From Actinostola sp. cb2023 (taxonomy: Eukaryota; Cnidaria; Anthozoa; Actiniaria; Actinostolidae), in assembly GCA_033675265.1 (NCBI GenBank), contig JAUJYZ010000222.1, positions 124,001 to 188,000 on the forward strand: DNA of 64,000 nucleotides. Reading direction: 5' to 3'. Positions 31,381 to 43,819 of the stretch are shown here, piece by piece. The notes below the pieces were generated by a model that saw only the letters and a list, made by a program, of their open reading frames with translations, searched no databases and was not told the DNA's origin. The first letter of the stretch is position 1. Each line of letters opens with the position of its first letter. A program made the position numbers and the translations under genes.

Positions 31381-34300
31381 TCTCGATAATTTTTGAGTGA
31401 GAAATATATATTGATATAAAGGAGTGGATATCTGTGGAGTTCATAGGACTGCAGCTGCTTCTTTGCAAAATAACAGGAAGGCATTATACGATCGCGGAGA
31501 AGTAAAGATCCAACCTGCTGTTGAGATAGAATCTACGAGTTCCTGTTTCTCTGTTTTAACACAGTTTTAATAGTTAATCCAACCTGTTTTACTGAGCTAT
31601 CACACGCGGAGTGTTAATTGCTATCTAAAGTCGTACTACCTCGAAGGATACTGAGCTGTTCGATATACATTATTAAGAAACACTACGTAGTTACATTTAT
31701 CGACGTTATATTCGATATGAATGACTTACTCTCAGAACCAACGCTAAGCTTTTGGAATAGGCGTGCACTGATAGCACCTTCTACTATTCATTCGGTAATT
31801 AAAATCGTCAGATATCTCGCTCTGTGATGAGTCGCGGGGATCGTCTTCGCGGCGTCTTTGAGCGTGAAACGAAACTGATAGTGCTGTTTGTTTGAAGGAG
31901 ACTCAAATTTACTGTCTGCAATGAACAGCATGAAACGTAAAATACAACAATATAAACTGCCTAAGGATGTAATGTAGAAGTCTTGTTTGGTCACAAGTAT
32001 TAGTCAACGCGATCTTGAAAATGACCCTTAAATCTTCCATTCATGATTCATTAACAAGTGTGTGTATTTGCAGAATGGATTCTCAGAAAGTCGACTTCTG
32101 ATTTGAGAATTTAGTTATTAATGCATTACTGCTGATAGATCTAAATCACTTAGAAACGAAAGTCAGAGATTTCCTTTTTACTTGACATACGAAAACGTGC
32201 GATGTTTCGTGGTGGTTTTTTTGGTGTTTTTTTTTTTCACGCATTGTCGCCATTTCAGAATCATGTTAACTGCAATTAGTGGCTGAAAACAAACATCATA
32301 AAGGTTTGGCACTCTGTCATACTTTTTCATCGACTTCAATAACAAGGTTTTGACGGTGAAACTGCGCAGCGTTTTCACACGAGCAAATTTTCCTTGACAA
32401 GGAAGACTTGCTCGTGTAGATGACAAAAACATCGCCAAATTTTTCTTGTCAAGGAAAACTTGCTCGTGTAGATGACAAACTTGTTCGTGTAGATGACAAA
32501 CTTGTTCGTGTAGATGACAAACTTGTTCGTGTAGATGCAGCTTAACGCTTTTTAAATAACTTTGTTTTAAAAGTGTAAAATACACTAAAAACACTATTTA
32601 AAAAATATTTTTTTATTTAAATAAATTATTCACTTTTTCGCAGTAAAACGGCAGTTAACATTACCAATCGAGGCAATAAAACAGCGATCATTCAGAGATA
32701 TTAAAATAGAATCCCGCAAGTACTGATGACAAGGCAAAGAAAAAAAACAATGAATCTTCCCACCTTCGTGTGTTCCATCCAACAGTTTTTCTCTCGATCG
32801 CTCGTTTTCTGTTTGGCATGCAAACATGGAGTGTTAATTTCTACTCGATTGATTCAAAGATTTTCTAAATTGTCATCAATAATCAAGTTGAGATGTCAGT
32901 TGGTTTAACAAGACCATCGAGTTTCTTGATTTGCCTATTGTTATCTTGATCGTTTTGATGTCATGTTGTTGTACAGCATTATATCAACTTAGATTAATCA
33001 AGGTCTTAATAGTCACCAAAAAAAAACACGAAATATAATTCGGCTTCTCCAGTGAAAGATATACTTCCTTCCATAACAACATGTCATTTTATTCTGGAAT
33101 ACGATTTTGCATGTTTTTCAGCATTTTTTTCTTGCATGTATTAGATTTATTGTCGAGAGTTTTCTTTTTTGCCTGTCATTGGTTAAATATATTAAAAACA
33201 CAATAATATCATTCAGTCTAGTAGTATCTTGAAATCTCGGCTTTTCCAGCCACTTGAGTGAACTCAAAGCACCTGCATAATTAAAAATTATAATATTTCT
33301 TTGCGCAATCGTCCAGTTGTTATTTTCACATTCTGGCACGATTGTCTACGAGCGCGATTAAGAGTTTTTCCTGTTTTTTTCCCCCTTCTTCTCGTGAATG
33401 ATTATAGCCTGTGGGGATGTGTTCGTGTTTGCCTAAAGGGACACTGAAATGATGGCTTCTCAGCAGCATCTTGTCAGTTCATTCTCCAAACACCACTGGA
33501 ATAGTGAATATATCAGCCTATTGAGACAAGATCAGTTATCATCTAAGAAGACTCTTAGCTTTTTTGATGAATGCGCTTCATTAAAAGCGTTTTTGTTCAC
33601 CCCCTAGTTGTACATTCAAGCAATGAGATGGTCATGAAAAAGCACTAACGAGTCGTAATTTTAAAATGCCACACAAACCATAACAAAGACGATATAATAC
33701 AATTTATGTGACGAGACTAAAGGCTTTAGACAAGATTCATGACATGGCCTTTATGTGGCAGTTTTGTGTGATTATTTAGAGAGCGAAAAAGCAAATTAAA
33801 CATTTGAAGTAAAATAAACTCATTCGTTAATCAAAATGGACCATCAATGTGTTTAGATTAGAGTAGTTTGAGCGGGAAATAAGGAAATGAACAGGAAGAA
33901 AACAAAAATTGAATGGAAGAAATAACAATACAAAATTCAAGTAAATAAACACAAAAAAGCTTCGAATTTCCTCGTAGCGAAGGATCACCGAAAAGCACAT
34001 GATTTGACCTCTGTTTATTACACCATTTAAAAGAACCACATTACTTAACTCTACATCCTAACATCTAAAATGTCTGTAGCCATTACTATACTTTCTAACA
34101 TACTAAAATCGCGGTTTTTGATCTTTGGATGACGAGGATTTTAAGCCATTCAAACACACGTAACTCAAGATGTATAATCACAGTTAGTGTACTGAACTAC
34201 AGTATCTTGCTGGAGGTATCTCTGAGAGACAAGCTTTCCATTCACCCATTTTCTATTTTACATAATACCCGTCATTGACAAGACAGATCTCAAATCTGAA

Positions 34301-34528
34301 TTCAAATTAAAGTAAGCTTAGACTTTAAATCACAATTCAACGGCTGTTTGGGCCAAGAAGTAGGTGACATGCCTTTAATTATAGTGTCACTTGTATAGAC
34401 GGATTAAGGCAAAGTGATTATCACTTCTGCAGTCTTTAACTCTCATAACATCAACCGCTGTCGACACAAGTGACTTGGCTCACAAGTTCTCATTCGAACT
34501 GCATGGTCGCCGCGGGCTGCCGCTATAG
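31381..34528. other. Intergenic 3' of the GPCR, no gene seen
   Basis: Apart from the 24 bp repeat at 32390-32545 nothing is recognisable. Part of it is presumably GPCR 3' UTR. Confidence 0.5.
32390..32545. repeat. 24 bp tandem repeat
   Basis: CTTGTTCGTGTAGATGACAAA repeated about five times, preceded by an inverted pair TTTTCCTTGACAAGG/CTTGTCAAGGAAAA. Confidence 0.8.
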
Positions 34529-35587
34529 CTACAATTTTGAAATCGAGTCTTGTCTGGCCCCTTGATAGTTGGTTGTATATTTGGTCGCTGTGGAGTAGGT
34601 ATCGGACTGACCAAGTCGATCTCCTCGTCGCCTGCCGTTCGTAGAGCACCTCAGGCACATCATGGCAGTCGTGCGCAAATCTTTTGTCAGCAATATGAAG
34701 ATGACCGGGTTGATCGCCGCAACGATTTGTGGAAGGTTGGAGAGGAAGTCATCTGCCGGGGAGAACTGTTCGACCAGATTGCATGTGGGGCAAAGCACTT
34801 CGTAGACAGTGATCCCATAGAAGGCATTCCACATGAACAAAAATGGCACAGCTAGGATAAAGATATTGAGAGAGATTTTAAGTTGCTTTCGTACTGTAGA
34901 TGCCTTTGAAAGGGGATCAGAAAGCTGGTTGGCGGGAACTCCATGACGCAGATGAAGCATGGCAATCAGGAAGATTCTAACATAGCAGTATGTAGAAATC
35001 AAAAACGGGAGAAAAAAATTGAAGATGAAGAGCAGGACGACGTAGACCTTGAGGTAGGTTTCGGTGATGGACTTCTCAAGCGCACCCCATCGGATAAGCG
35101 ATGTAACTGTTGCATACACCCAAACAGCAATGATTGCGGCCAAAGCGCGACGATGTGTCATGGTGGAACCGTAGTGTAAAGCATGATTCACCGCGTAGAA
35201 CCTATCATAGCTTACTACCGCTAGGCCTACCACTGAGGCAGAACTAAATATAATTTCCAGTGTTTGCATTAATGGAACTTTTAACGTTATTTTCCCACAA
35301 AATATGTAGAACATCGCCCAAATAAACCACACAACGATTAGTAGGAAGTCCGCCACCGCAAGGTTCACGACGAAGTAGTTAGTTACAGTTCGAAGTTTTC
35401 GACGAGTCATGAAAGCCACGCAGATGAAGCCATTCCCAAGAAGCGCTAAAACTAGGATGAAAACTAGTATGGTGTAGTGAATAGCATTGAAGTGTGGAGA
35501 ACACTGCGAAGAACCGGAGCCTGACTGGTTTGTTAGATTCGGCTGACTGGCTGTGATGCTGGTACTCGGTAGGGTTGTCGAAGACAT
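34529..35587 (-). CDS. Class A G protein-coupled receptor, intronless, 352 aa
   Basis: A seven-transmembrane receptor in one open exon, ATG 35587 to TAG 34529. TM1 about 36-60 contains GNGF, TM2 has LAVADFL, TM3 ends in DRF (128-130, in place of DRY), TM4 contains AVWVYA, TM5 has FFLPF, TM6 has ILAVPF (tryptophan of CWxP replaced by Ala), TM7 has NPVIF (293-297, in place of NPxxY). N-glycosylation sites occur in the N-terminal region (Asn 17, Asn 20). The usual TM3 cysteine is absent (Val 104) and the second extracellular loop has no cysteine. The third extracellular loop has CPTC (266-269), reminiscent of adenosine/melanocortin-group receptors. Ligand unknown; the MECA-like affinity is inference. 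Confidence 0.9.
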   Translation of the reverse strand: MSSTTLPSTSITASQPNLTNQSGSGSSQCSPHFNAIHYTILVFILVLALLGNGFICVAFMTRRKLRTVTNYFVVNLAVADFLLIVVWFIWAMFYIFCGKITLKVPLMQTLEIIFSSASVVGLAVVSYDRFYAVNHALHYGSTMTHRRALAAIIAVWVYATVTSLIRWGALEKSITETYLKVYVVLLFIFNFFLPFLISTYCYVRIFLIAMLHLRHGVPANQLSDPLSKASTVRKQLKISLNIFILAVPFLFMWNAFYGITVYEVLCPTCNLVEQFSPADDFLSNLPQIVAAINPVIFILLTKDLRTTAMMCLRCSTNGRRRGDRLGQSDTYSTATKYTTNYQGARQDSISKL

Positions 35588-35704
35588 CGTCGCTGTACAC
35601 AGTTTGGAAAATCTAGGAATTCTGAAGCAAAAACAAAAGGACTTGGAGTTCTCTCAGGTTTCCTGACAGCTGCCCTGAAAGTCAATCAGCGTGAAAAATA
35701 AAAT

Positions 35705-36180
35705 TCACAAAGAATGATATATAGTTGGTGTGTTTGCTTTCTCTCGGATCTTTTTGATGACTGTTTGAATTGGCTTTCCTAGAAATATTGCATCAAGGCC
35801 AAGATCTTGATAGACTGTCAAGCAACTATTTTCACGAGGTGAAAGTCGCTCATAAACAAGCTGGACTGATGCCTTGGTAACCTGTAGAAACTCACTACTC
35901 CTCAGTGACGAATTCAGATTGAAGTTGACAAATCCTTCTTTGTAGCACTGCAGTTGCTTTTCGATTTGATTCCAGTGTCAAGTCGGTCAAGAAGCTCGAG
36001 GGTGCGTTCGTTTGGCTGGAGATTCGAAAACAGACTTCTTGGCTGACCAAAGATGACAGTTATAGTGCGGAGTTTGTGGAAATAGCGAACGTATTTGTAT
36101 AACTCAGCAGGTGCGCCTATTATGAACGGTAGAATTCGTTTGCATACAATGCACTTATACCCGGTAACGTAAATAATATG
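35705..36180 (-). pseudogene. Decayed coding relic of unknown family
   Basis: A stretch of about 158 codons reads as normal-looking protein but needs one single-base frameshift near 35972. The upstream part includes GYKCIVCKRILPFIIGAP and ITVIFGQPRSLFSNLQ. The downstream part includes QIEKQLQCYKEGFVNF and LSPRENSCLTVYQDLGLD, then KIREKANTPTIYHSL and a stop at 35705. There is no start codon in frame, and a stop lies just upstream at 36183. It lacks visible introns and lies 118 bp from the GPCR start on the same strand. I do not recognise the family; a retrocopy, a degraded exon or an assembly indel are all possible. Confidence 0.5.
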
Positions 36181-36189
36181 TCATGCGCA

Positions 36190-37760
36190 GTAACACATCC
36201 TTAGCCCTCTCGTCTTTTAATACATATTTGACGGTCTCTCGCTGTGCTTCTAGTCTAGTGTCACGAATAACTACCGTAAACACCATTTTTAAATCCATAT
36301 CATAATTCCAAACATAACTACATTTCGCTAATATAATACCAAGTCGATCAAAAGTTCAAATTCTAATTTCCCCATTCTAAAACGAACCGTAATTCCTCTT
36401 TTGTTGTTATTCTTCCTTTAATAAAACACCACAAGCCTTTTCCGCTCTCGTAGCCGGACTCCCTGTTGGTCACAAAAAAGACATGAAACGGTGGCCTCAA
36501 AGAGAGCATTCTTCTCTGTTTCCTCTGGCAATAACAACAGAAAATAAAGCTGTGCTTTGCTTTTTACCAATGAATTTATGAATGTCGGTCACTACTTTGT
36601 TGGGAAATAAAACAGTATTAGAAAAACACTAAGAAAAACTTGGCAAATGTACTGTCGCTTTATAAAGCTCTAGTTTTTCTTGGTAACGTCAATAAAATAT
36701 AAAATTGAGGAAAAACACTACTTTGTAGAGGTATAAAGCCAACTTTTCTGAGCAACGACAACAATATAAAACAGGAAGGTAAATAGATTTTATACGTTTG
36801 CTACTTTATGAGGAAATATATGTAGTTATTTTGGGCAAAAATAAAATAAATAAAAGTATGTTGATTAAAAGATCCTCTAAACTGGACCAAGAGGTCCTTA
36901 ATTGGCTGCATATACCATATTCTGCTTGGTGAGAGAATGCCGTTGGTTTCGATGGGATGAAAACGCGGTTTAGCGTTCGTCAAATCGTATTGTTTTTCTA
37001 AGATTGACTGCTTACAAAAACGCTTTAATATTCTTATCTAAATCAGCTTCGTAGTAAATATTTCATTTATTATTCGATGGTATTGTCACAAGTAACTGCC
37101 TTTTAGAGCGACAATTAGATCAACTTCAAACGACATTATGAATTTGTTGAATCTCATCGTAAACAATTGTCTAGCAACACAGTTAACAAAAACTAAAAGG
37201 AAAAACGGGATTGACGGACATTTCATCATTGAATCCTTGGTATTAAGGGATTGTGGACATTGAAAGGGAAATGGAAAATGGAATTAAAAACATCAGTTTG
37301 ATTTTAAAATTCAGCGATAAGAGGTTGTGAAAATTGTAAAGGAAAATGGGATTAAGAAAACACATTTAATTACGATACAATCAACACCAAGTAGATGGTG
37401 AATCAGTGATTCCGTAAAACAACTCCCTACAACTAACTACACAGTGGTAAAAGTTTGTCAAAATCAAAATCGAATCTCATAAAAACAATTAAATGATATT
37501 TCTGTGGCTGTATGGTTACCTCCTTCACTATTTGTATTTCGACACGCGTAGTTGGAGTTATTAAGCAATATTGTCTGCTAGGTTTTCAAAGTCTCACGAC
37601 TTACTGGCGCTTAAGCTTCTTCTTAAAACGCTAATGCATCCAATCATGCTTCAAAATAACAAATCTTTCATATCATAGAAAGTCTCAGTCGTTTAGATTA
37701 ATTTCTGGAGAAATTAAATTTGCGACGAAATCAGTCAAAAAATCAGTCAAAAAATCAGTC
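36190..37760. other. Intergenic, no gene seen
   Basis: AT-rich, with no open frame of protein-like composition and no clear repeat. Confidence 0.5.
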
Positions 37761-37767
37761 AAAAAAT

Positions 37768-38408
37768 GAATCTCCTGTACAGGGCATAGCGCCAACTATA
37801 CCTGTGTTATATTATGAATCTTCGATCCTGTACAGGGCATAGCGCCAACTATACCTGTGTTATATTATGAATTTCCTGTACAGGGCATAGCGCCAACTAT
37901 ACCTGTGTTATATTATGAATCTTCGATCCTGTACAGGGCATAGCGCCAACTATACCTGTGTTATATTATGAATCTTCGATCCTGTACAGGCCATAGCGCC
38001 AACTATACCTGTGTTATATTATGAATCTCCTGTACAGGGCATAGCGCCAACTATACCTGTGTTATATTATGAATCTCCAGTACAGGGCATAGCGCCAGCT
38101 ATACCTGTGTTATATTATGAATCTCCTGTACAGGGCATAGCGCCAACTACACCTGACTATAGTTCATATTATGAATCTCCTGTACAGGGCATATCGCCAA
38201 CTACACCTGACTATAGTTCATATTATGAATCTCCTGTACAGGGCATATCGCCAACTATACATCCTACAGGGACTACCTGACTATATTTCATATAATGAAT
38301 CTCCTGTACAGGGCATATCCCCAACTAGACCTGACTATAGTTCATATTATGAATCTCCTGTACAGGGCATAGCGCCAACTATGCATGCGTTATATTTCAT
38401 ATTATGAA
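37768..38408. repeat. About 50-60 bp tandem repeat, 11-12 copies
   Basis: Unit CTCCTGTACAGGGCATAGCG then CCAACTATACCTGTGTTATA. Early copies carry a CTTCGATC variant that breaks the reading frame; later ones read SPVQGIAPT on the plus strand. No start, splice or signal context, so taken as non-coding. Confidence 0.9.
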
Positions 38409-39358
38409 TCTCAGTAAAGGACAAATCACCAGTGAAATCAACATCACACTGAGTCAGTCAGAGCTCACTTCGTCAATGCGTCTAGGCGTCTATTTGAAAG
38501 TGCTGTGGGGTGTTGGTTTGATTTTGTTCTTACGCCTTAGGCAATAAATCAAACATCAGCTTCAAACTGTGCTGACCGAAGCGCTCCATGGTGCACCCTG
38601 TGGACAGTCTATAGTTGCGCGATCTTATGACTCACTTATCGTTGACCGTAGGAGCCTTAAACCAGGAATATAACATAAGGGAACATGTTTTGTCTAAAAT
38701 AATAATCATCAATTAAATTATTTAGTTTAACGTGCCAACGCCAGCTGTACTGTTAATTGGGGGGCACGACTTAGTCTCACTTCTTACTCTATTATTTTCT
38801 TCTATTTCCTCTCAATGTTTTTACTCTACAATTTCATTAGATTAATAATAACGTCTGCTGTGCGGTCCTGTGGTCACATAACTCACTATTGGTTAATAAT
38901 GCAGCTCATGATTATTAACAACAAAGTGTTAGGTTTTCAGTATGGTTTCCTCCACGACTCGAGATGTTAAATTACATATTTATTGTGCCTTTCTCTCGAA
39001 TTACTAAACTATTACTATAGCAGTACGTATTGTGCATCAACATCTTCGTTCAAGTGTGCGATGTGAAGGGGTGGTTTTGTTCTTAAGGGGGTATTCTGGC
39101 CGGGTATTCTGGTTGACTATTTTGGTGGAAATAGTTTTAATTAAGCATGATATGTCAGATAAATCTATGTAGATTCGTGTCATGTTGTTCTTTTTTGAAA
39201 ATAATTATTCAGTTTAATTTAGTAAAAAAAAATACAGATTTCTGAAGGCAGTTGTTGTCTTGTTTTCTCGTTACCATGGTAACCAAATCAAACTACCATG
39301 TCTATAGATACTATGTATTAATGACAGCTGACATAACATGTCAATCATTTGGGAGCTA

Positions 39359-39549
39359 TAGACGTGTTAGCCTGCGTAGCTCGGCGGTCTGGAAGGGGAT
39401 TGGGAAGGGGGAGGGGGAAAAAGAAGGAGGAGGGAAGGCCTTTCCCTTCCCCTTCTCCTCCCCAACCCCCTCTCCTCCTTCTTTTCCCCCCTCCCCCTCC
39501 CCCTTCCCAATCCCCTTCCAGACCGCCGAGCCGCAGGCTATAGACGTGT
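39359..39549. mobile_element. Fold-back element, purine/pyrimidine-rich arms, 9-bp target duplication
   Basis: Element 39368-39540 (173 bp) starts TAGCCTGCG and ends GCAGGCTA, with long inverted arms of alternating purine-rich and pyrimidine-rich sequence (GGAAGGGGATTGGGAAGGGG and its complement). TAGACGTGT is perfectly duplicated at 39359-39367 and 39541-39549. Confidence 0.8.
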
Positions 39550-40044
39550 GCTATAGCAATCTGGGCGGACAATCTGTAACAATTATGCTGGGACAATTTC
39601 TATGTAACTCTGTGTGTTTAAAAACGAACGAATAAAAAAAACGTTTCGAAATCAGCTGATAAGATAAGTTGAGACGGTATAGCAGTATCAAAATATGTTT
39701 TCAATCTACTGGTCTTTATTTAAAATGTACAATAAACTCATGATAATTTCAATATTTGGAACAAAATTCAAAACTATCTTGTTCCTCAATCTCCTCATTT
39801 TCAATTTGAAGTTATACCGTATTCTGTGAAAATGTTTATAATAAGGAAACAAGGACACGTAGAAGGGGCTTATATTCGGGGGGGGGGGGGGGGGGGGGGG
39901 TGGGGGCTTATAACCGGCAATTGTTTTTGTTTAAAGTATATGGGCCTATAATCGGGGGGCTTATAAACGGGGGGGGGGGGGGGGGGCTTATAAGCGGCAG
40001 TTTACGGTACTCTAAAATCTAACGAAGTTTTAACGAAACGGACT

Positions 40045-41475
40045 TCATTCTCTGAATACATTTCTCTCTTTCTCTGAATGCATTTCTCTCTTTCATTCTC
40101 TGAATACATTTCTCTCTTTCATTCTCTGAATGCATTTCTCTATTTCATTCTCTGAATACATTTCTCTCATACTCTGAATACATTTCTCTCATTCTCTGAA
40201 TACATTTCTCTCTTTCATTCTCTGAATGCATTTCTCTCTTTCATTCTCTGAATACATTTCTCTCATTCTCTGAATGCATTTCTCTCTTTCATTCTCTGAA
40301 TACATTTCTCTCTTTCATTCTCTGAATGCATTTCTCTCTTTCATTTTCTGAATACATTTCTCTCATACTCTGAATACATTTCTCTCTTTCATTCTCTGAA
40401 TGCATTTCTCTCTTTCATTCTCTGAATACATTTCTCTCATTCTCTGAATGCATTTCTCTCTTTCATTCTCTGAATACATTTCTCTCTTTCATTCTCTGAA
40501 TGCATTTCTCTCTCTTTCATTCTCTGAATACATTTCTCTCATTCTCTGAATGCATTTCTCTCTTTCATTCTCTGAATACATTTCGATCTCTTTCATTCTC
40601 TGAATGCATTTCTCTCTTTCTCTGAATGCATTTCTCTCTTTCTCTGAATGCATTTCTCTCTTTCATTCTCTGAATACATTTCTCTCTTTCATTCTCTGAA
40701 TACATTTCTCTCTTTCTCTGAATACATTTCTCTCTTTCTCTGAATGCATTTCTCTCTTTCATTCTCTGAATACATTTCTCTCTTTCATTCTCTGAATACA
40801 TTTCTCTCTTTCTCTGAATGCATTTCTCTCTTTCATTCTCTGAATACATTTCTCTCTTTCATTCTCTGAATGCATTTCTCTATTTCATTCTCTGAATACA
40901 TTTCTCTCATACTCTGAATACATTTCTCTCATTCTCTGAATACATTTCTCTCTTTCATTCTCTGAATGCATTTCTCTCTTTCATTCTCTGAATACATTTC
41001 CTCATTCTCTGAATGCATTTCTCTCTTTCATTCTCTGAATACATTTCTCTCTTTCATTCTCTGAATGCATTTCTCTCTTTCATTCTCTGAATACATTTCT
41101 CTCATACTCTGAATACATTTCTCTCTTTCATTCTCTGAATGCATTTCTCTCTTTCATTCTCTGAATACATTTCTCTCATTCTCTGAATGCATTTCTCTCT
41201 TTCATTCTCTGAATACATTTCTCTCTTTCATTCTCTGAATGCATTTCTCTCTTTCATTCTCTGAATACATTTCTCTCATTCTCTGAATGCATTTCTCTCT
41301 TTCATTCTCTGAATACATTTCGATCTCTCTTTCATTCTCTGAATGCATTTCTCTCTTTCATTCTCTGAATACATTTCTCTCTTTCATTCTCTGAATGCAT
41401 TTCTCTCTTTCATTCTCTGAATGCATTTCTCTCTTTCATTCTCTGAATGCATTTCTCTCTTTCATTCTCTGAACC
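40045..41475. repeat. About 26 bp minisatellite with higher-order structure
   Basis: Unit CATTTCTCTCTTTCATTCTC followed by TGAATA or TGAATG. Rare variants (CTCTATTTC, TTTCGATCTC) recur about 740 bp apart (40131 and 40871; 40582 and 41320), showing a block duplication of half the array. Confidence 0.95.
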
Positions 41476-41899
41476 ATTTCCATTCCCAAACACCTTAATA
41501 CTTGTCATTAATTAAACTGAAAGTAATTACTTTACTGATTGGTTGACGTGACATTTCTTTCAGTACCGATTGAATGGTATACGATGCATAAACACCTTGT
41601 TTGATTGTGATTGTTGAGTCTACAATCAATTTTAGTACTTGTTTGTCATTCTTTGTTCTATTCATCGAACTCTTTGAATTATCACTTATTTTTCATTTCA
41701 CGTGCAAGTGTAATCTATTTTCAGATAGGATTTAAACCCTTTCTAACTTTTTGATATTAATCCTCTATTCGTGAAATTACTAAATAATCTGTTCGTCAAT
41801 TCGTCCGTAGCTTTGCTCCTGAAATCGTTTTGATAAATCCTTCTGCTTTCGATAAAGTCCATGACACAACTTGTAGACTGATTGCTTATTCAGCCATGT

Positions 41900-42143
41900 A
41901 TTCATTCATTCATTCATTCATACATTCATTCATTCATTCATTCATTCGTTCGTTCGTTCGTTCGTTCGTTCGTTCGTTCGTTCGTTCGTTCGTTCGTTCG
42001 TTCGTTCGTTCGTTCGTTCGTTCGTTCGTTCGTTCGTTCGTTCGTTCGTTCGTTCGTTCGTTCGTTCGTTCGTTCGTTCGTTCGTTCGTTCGTTCGTTCG
42101 TTCATTCATTCATTCGTTCATTCATTCGTTCGTTCGTTCGTTC
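41900..42143. repeat. TTCA/TTCG tetranucleotide array
   Basis: ATTC copies at both edges and pure TTCG in the centre. Confidence 0.95.
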
Positions 42144-42836
42144 ATCCTGTTTTTCATTTCCACACTCACGTTCCTTTTTTAATAGTTTAATTACTGTTGT
42201 CAGATGATCAGTAATTGTGTGTCGTAAGGACACGTGGATTGTCATCTAAATCCTCCATTTATTCAAGTCTTCGCTGGTCGTCATGTACCGTGATGCTTTG
42301 CGATCACGATCTTTCTATTTTTACTCTAATTTTACTTCTTGTTGTACTTCTTATTGCACTTAGTTACGTCAACACGATCGTTAAATCATCATTCCATGTC
42401 CCGCTTTCCTGTCATCCACTTATCTCACTTTCCGTCATTATCTACTCCATTCAATTAAGGCTTCGAGGCTTCAACGACCACAATGCACGTCATACTTCTT
42501 GAGACACTTTTCATTTTGTACTGTGATTCCGTACATGCTGAAACTGCAATACATTATTTCTTAAATATTCGATCTTCAAAAACCCCTCTCACCCTTTCAA
42601 TGTTGAAGCTGAATCATGCCTATACGTCACCCAAACGCATTATTGCTCTAAACAACATTGCCGTGATGATGGGGGGGGGGGGGGGGGGGGGGGAGATATT
42701 TGCACATGAAGCACATGAAAAAGTGTCTCACTAATTTTGACGCCCATTGCAGTTCAAATCCCCATCAAGCATTCTAAAGAAACTATTTTTATGAACACTA
42801 AGTGATGTATAATCGTATTTGCTAAAAACAGCTTAC

Positions 42837-43190
42837 ATTGTAGCCCCAGGGGGGGTACTCAGGGGTATCAGTGACGGGGAGGTGCGAAGGCTTTTTTTGG
42901 GTTTGAAATTCGCGGCTTGGGACTTTTTTTGGGTTTCATTTTTCTGGTGGACTTTTTTTGATATAGAGATTTTGTCAAAGGACTTTTTTGGGGGTTGATA
43001 AAAATGATATCCTACCATTCTCGATTTTATGCGGAGACAAATTGGACTTTTTTGGGGTTACGATTTTGGGCCGTTGGACTTTTTTGGGGTCTTGTTTTCG
43101 CGTAATGGACTTTTTTTGGGTTAAAATGTTTTGCCTCATTCGCACCTCCCCGTCACTGATACCCCTGAGTACCCCCCCTGGGATTGTAGC
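42837..43190. mobile_element. MITE with 44-bp inverted ends and 8-bp target duplication
   Basis: Element 42845-43182 (338 bp). Ends CCCAGGGGGGGTACTCAGGG run inverted for about 44 bp to TGCGAA. Flanking ATTGTAGC is perfectly duplicated (42837-42844, 43183-43190), as in hAT-like elements. The interior carries repeated GGACTTTTTTGGG motifs and no coding frame. Confidence 0.8.
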
Positions 43191-43539
43191 ATTCATTATG
43201 TACTTCTTTACCTAGGATGAAAACATGCGAGTTTTCAACAAATTATTGACCCGGAAACTAGATTATTTCCCCTTGTTTGGATTCTTCATTAGTATGGTGT
43301 CATGGAAGTGATGATCACTTCTAGAATGACTCTGCATGCATTCAATCAACTTGCATGTTTGTGTCATGTAGCCATAATTATAAGAGAACAAACGAGTTTG
43401 TGTCAATTAATTCATTATGGATGAGAAACCTTGTTGAAGATAATGAATCGGGCCTACAGGAAATATATGCGACTAAGCATTCGCATGCACGGAACTGAAC
43501 TACGAGATAGATAGATAGATACTGATAGATATATAATTA

Positions 43540-43543
43540 TAAT

Positions 43544-43585
<42 letters not shown>

Positions 43586-43602
43586 TTTTTTATTTTATTT
43601 TA

Positions 43603-43695
<93 letters not shown>

Positions 43696-43730
43696 TAATA
43701 ATGATATAATAATAATAATAATATATAGTA
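43540..43730. repeat. (AAT)n array
   Basis: AAT repeat with a short T-rich interruption near 43585. Confidence 0.95.
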
Positions 43731-43819
43731 TAGTATATAGTTCCACTATCAGTTGATCTGGCAGCGGGAACAGTTTATTTAGAAATTACATAACAGCCAA
43801 AAGGTTGAGTACGGTTGGA

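Noticed and set aside
34529..34540. C-terminal SKL of the GPCR as a peroxisomal signal
   Set aside because: A seven-helix plasma membrane receptor would not use it; a chance match.
40565..40849. Minus-strand frame with repeated ENEREKCIQR
   Set aside because: Reads through the 26 bp minisatellite; the same array is frame-broken elsewhere.
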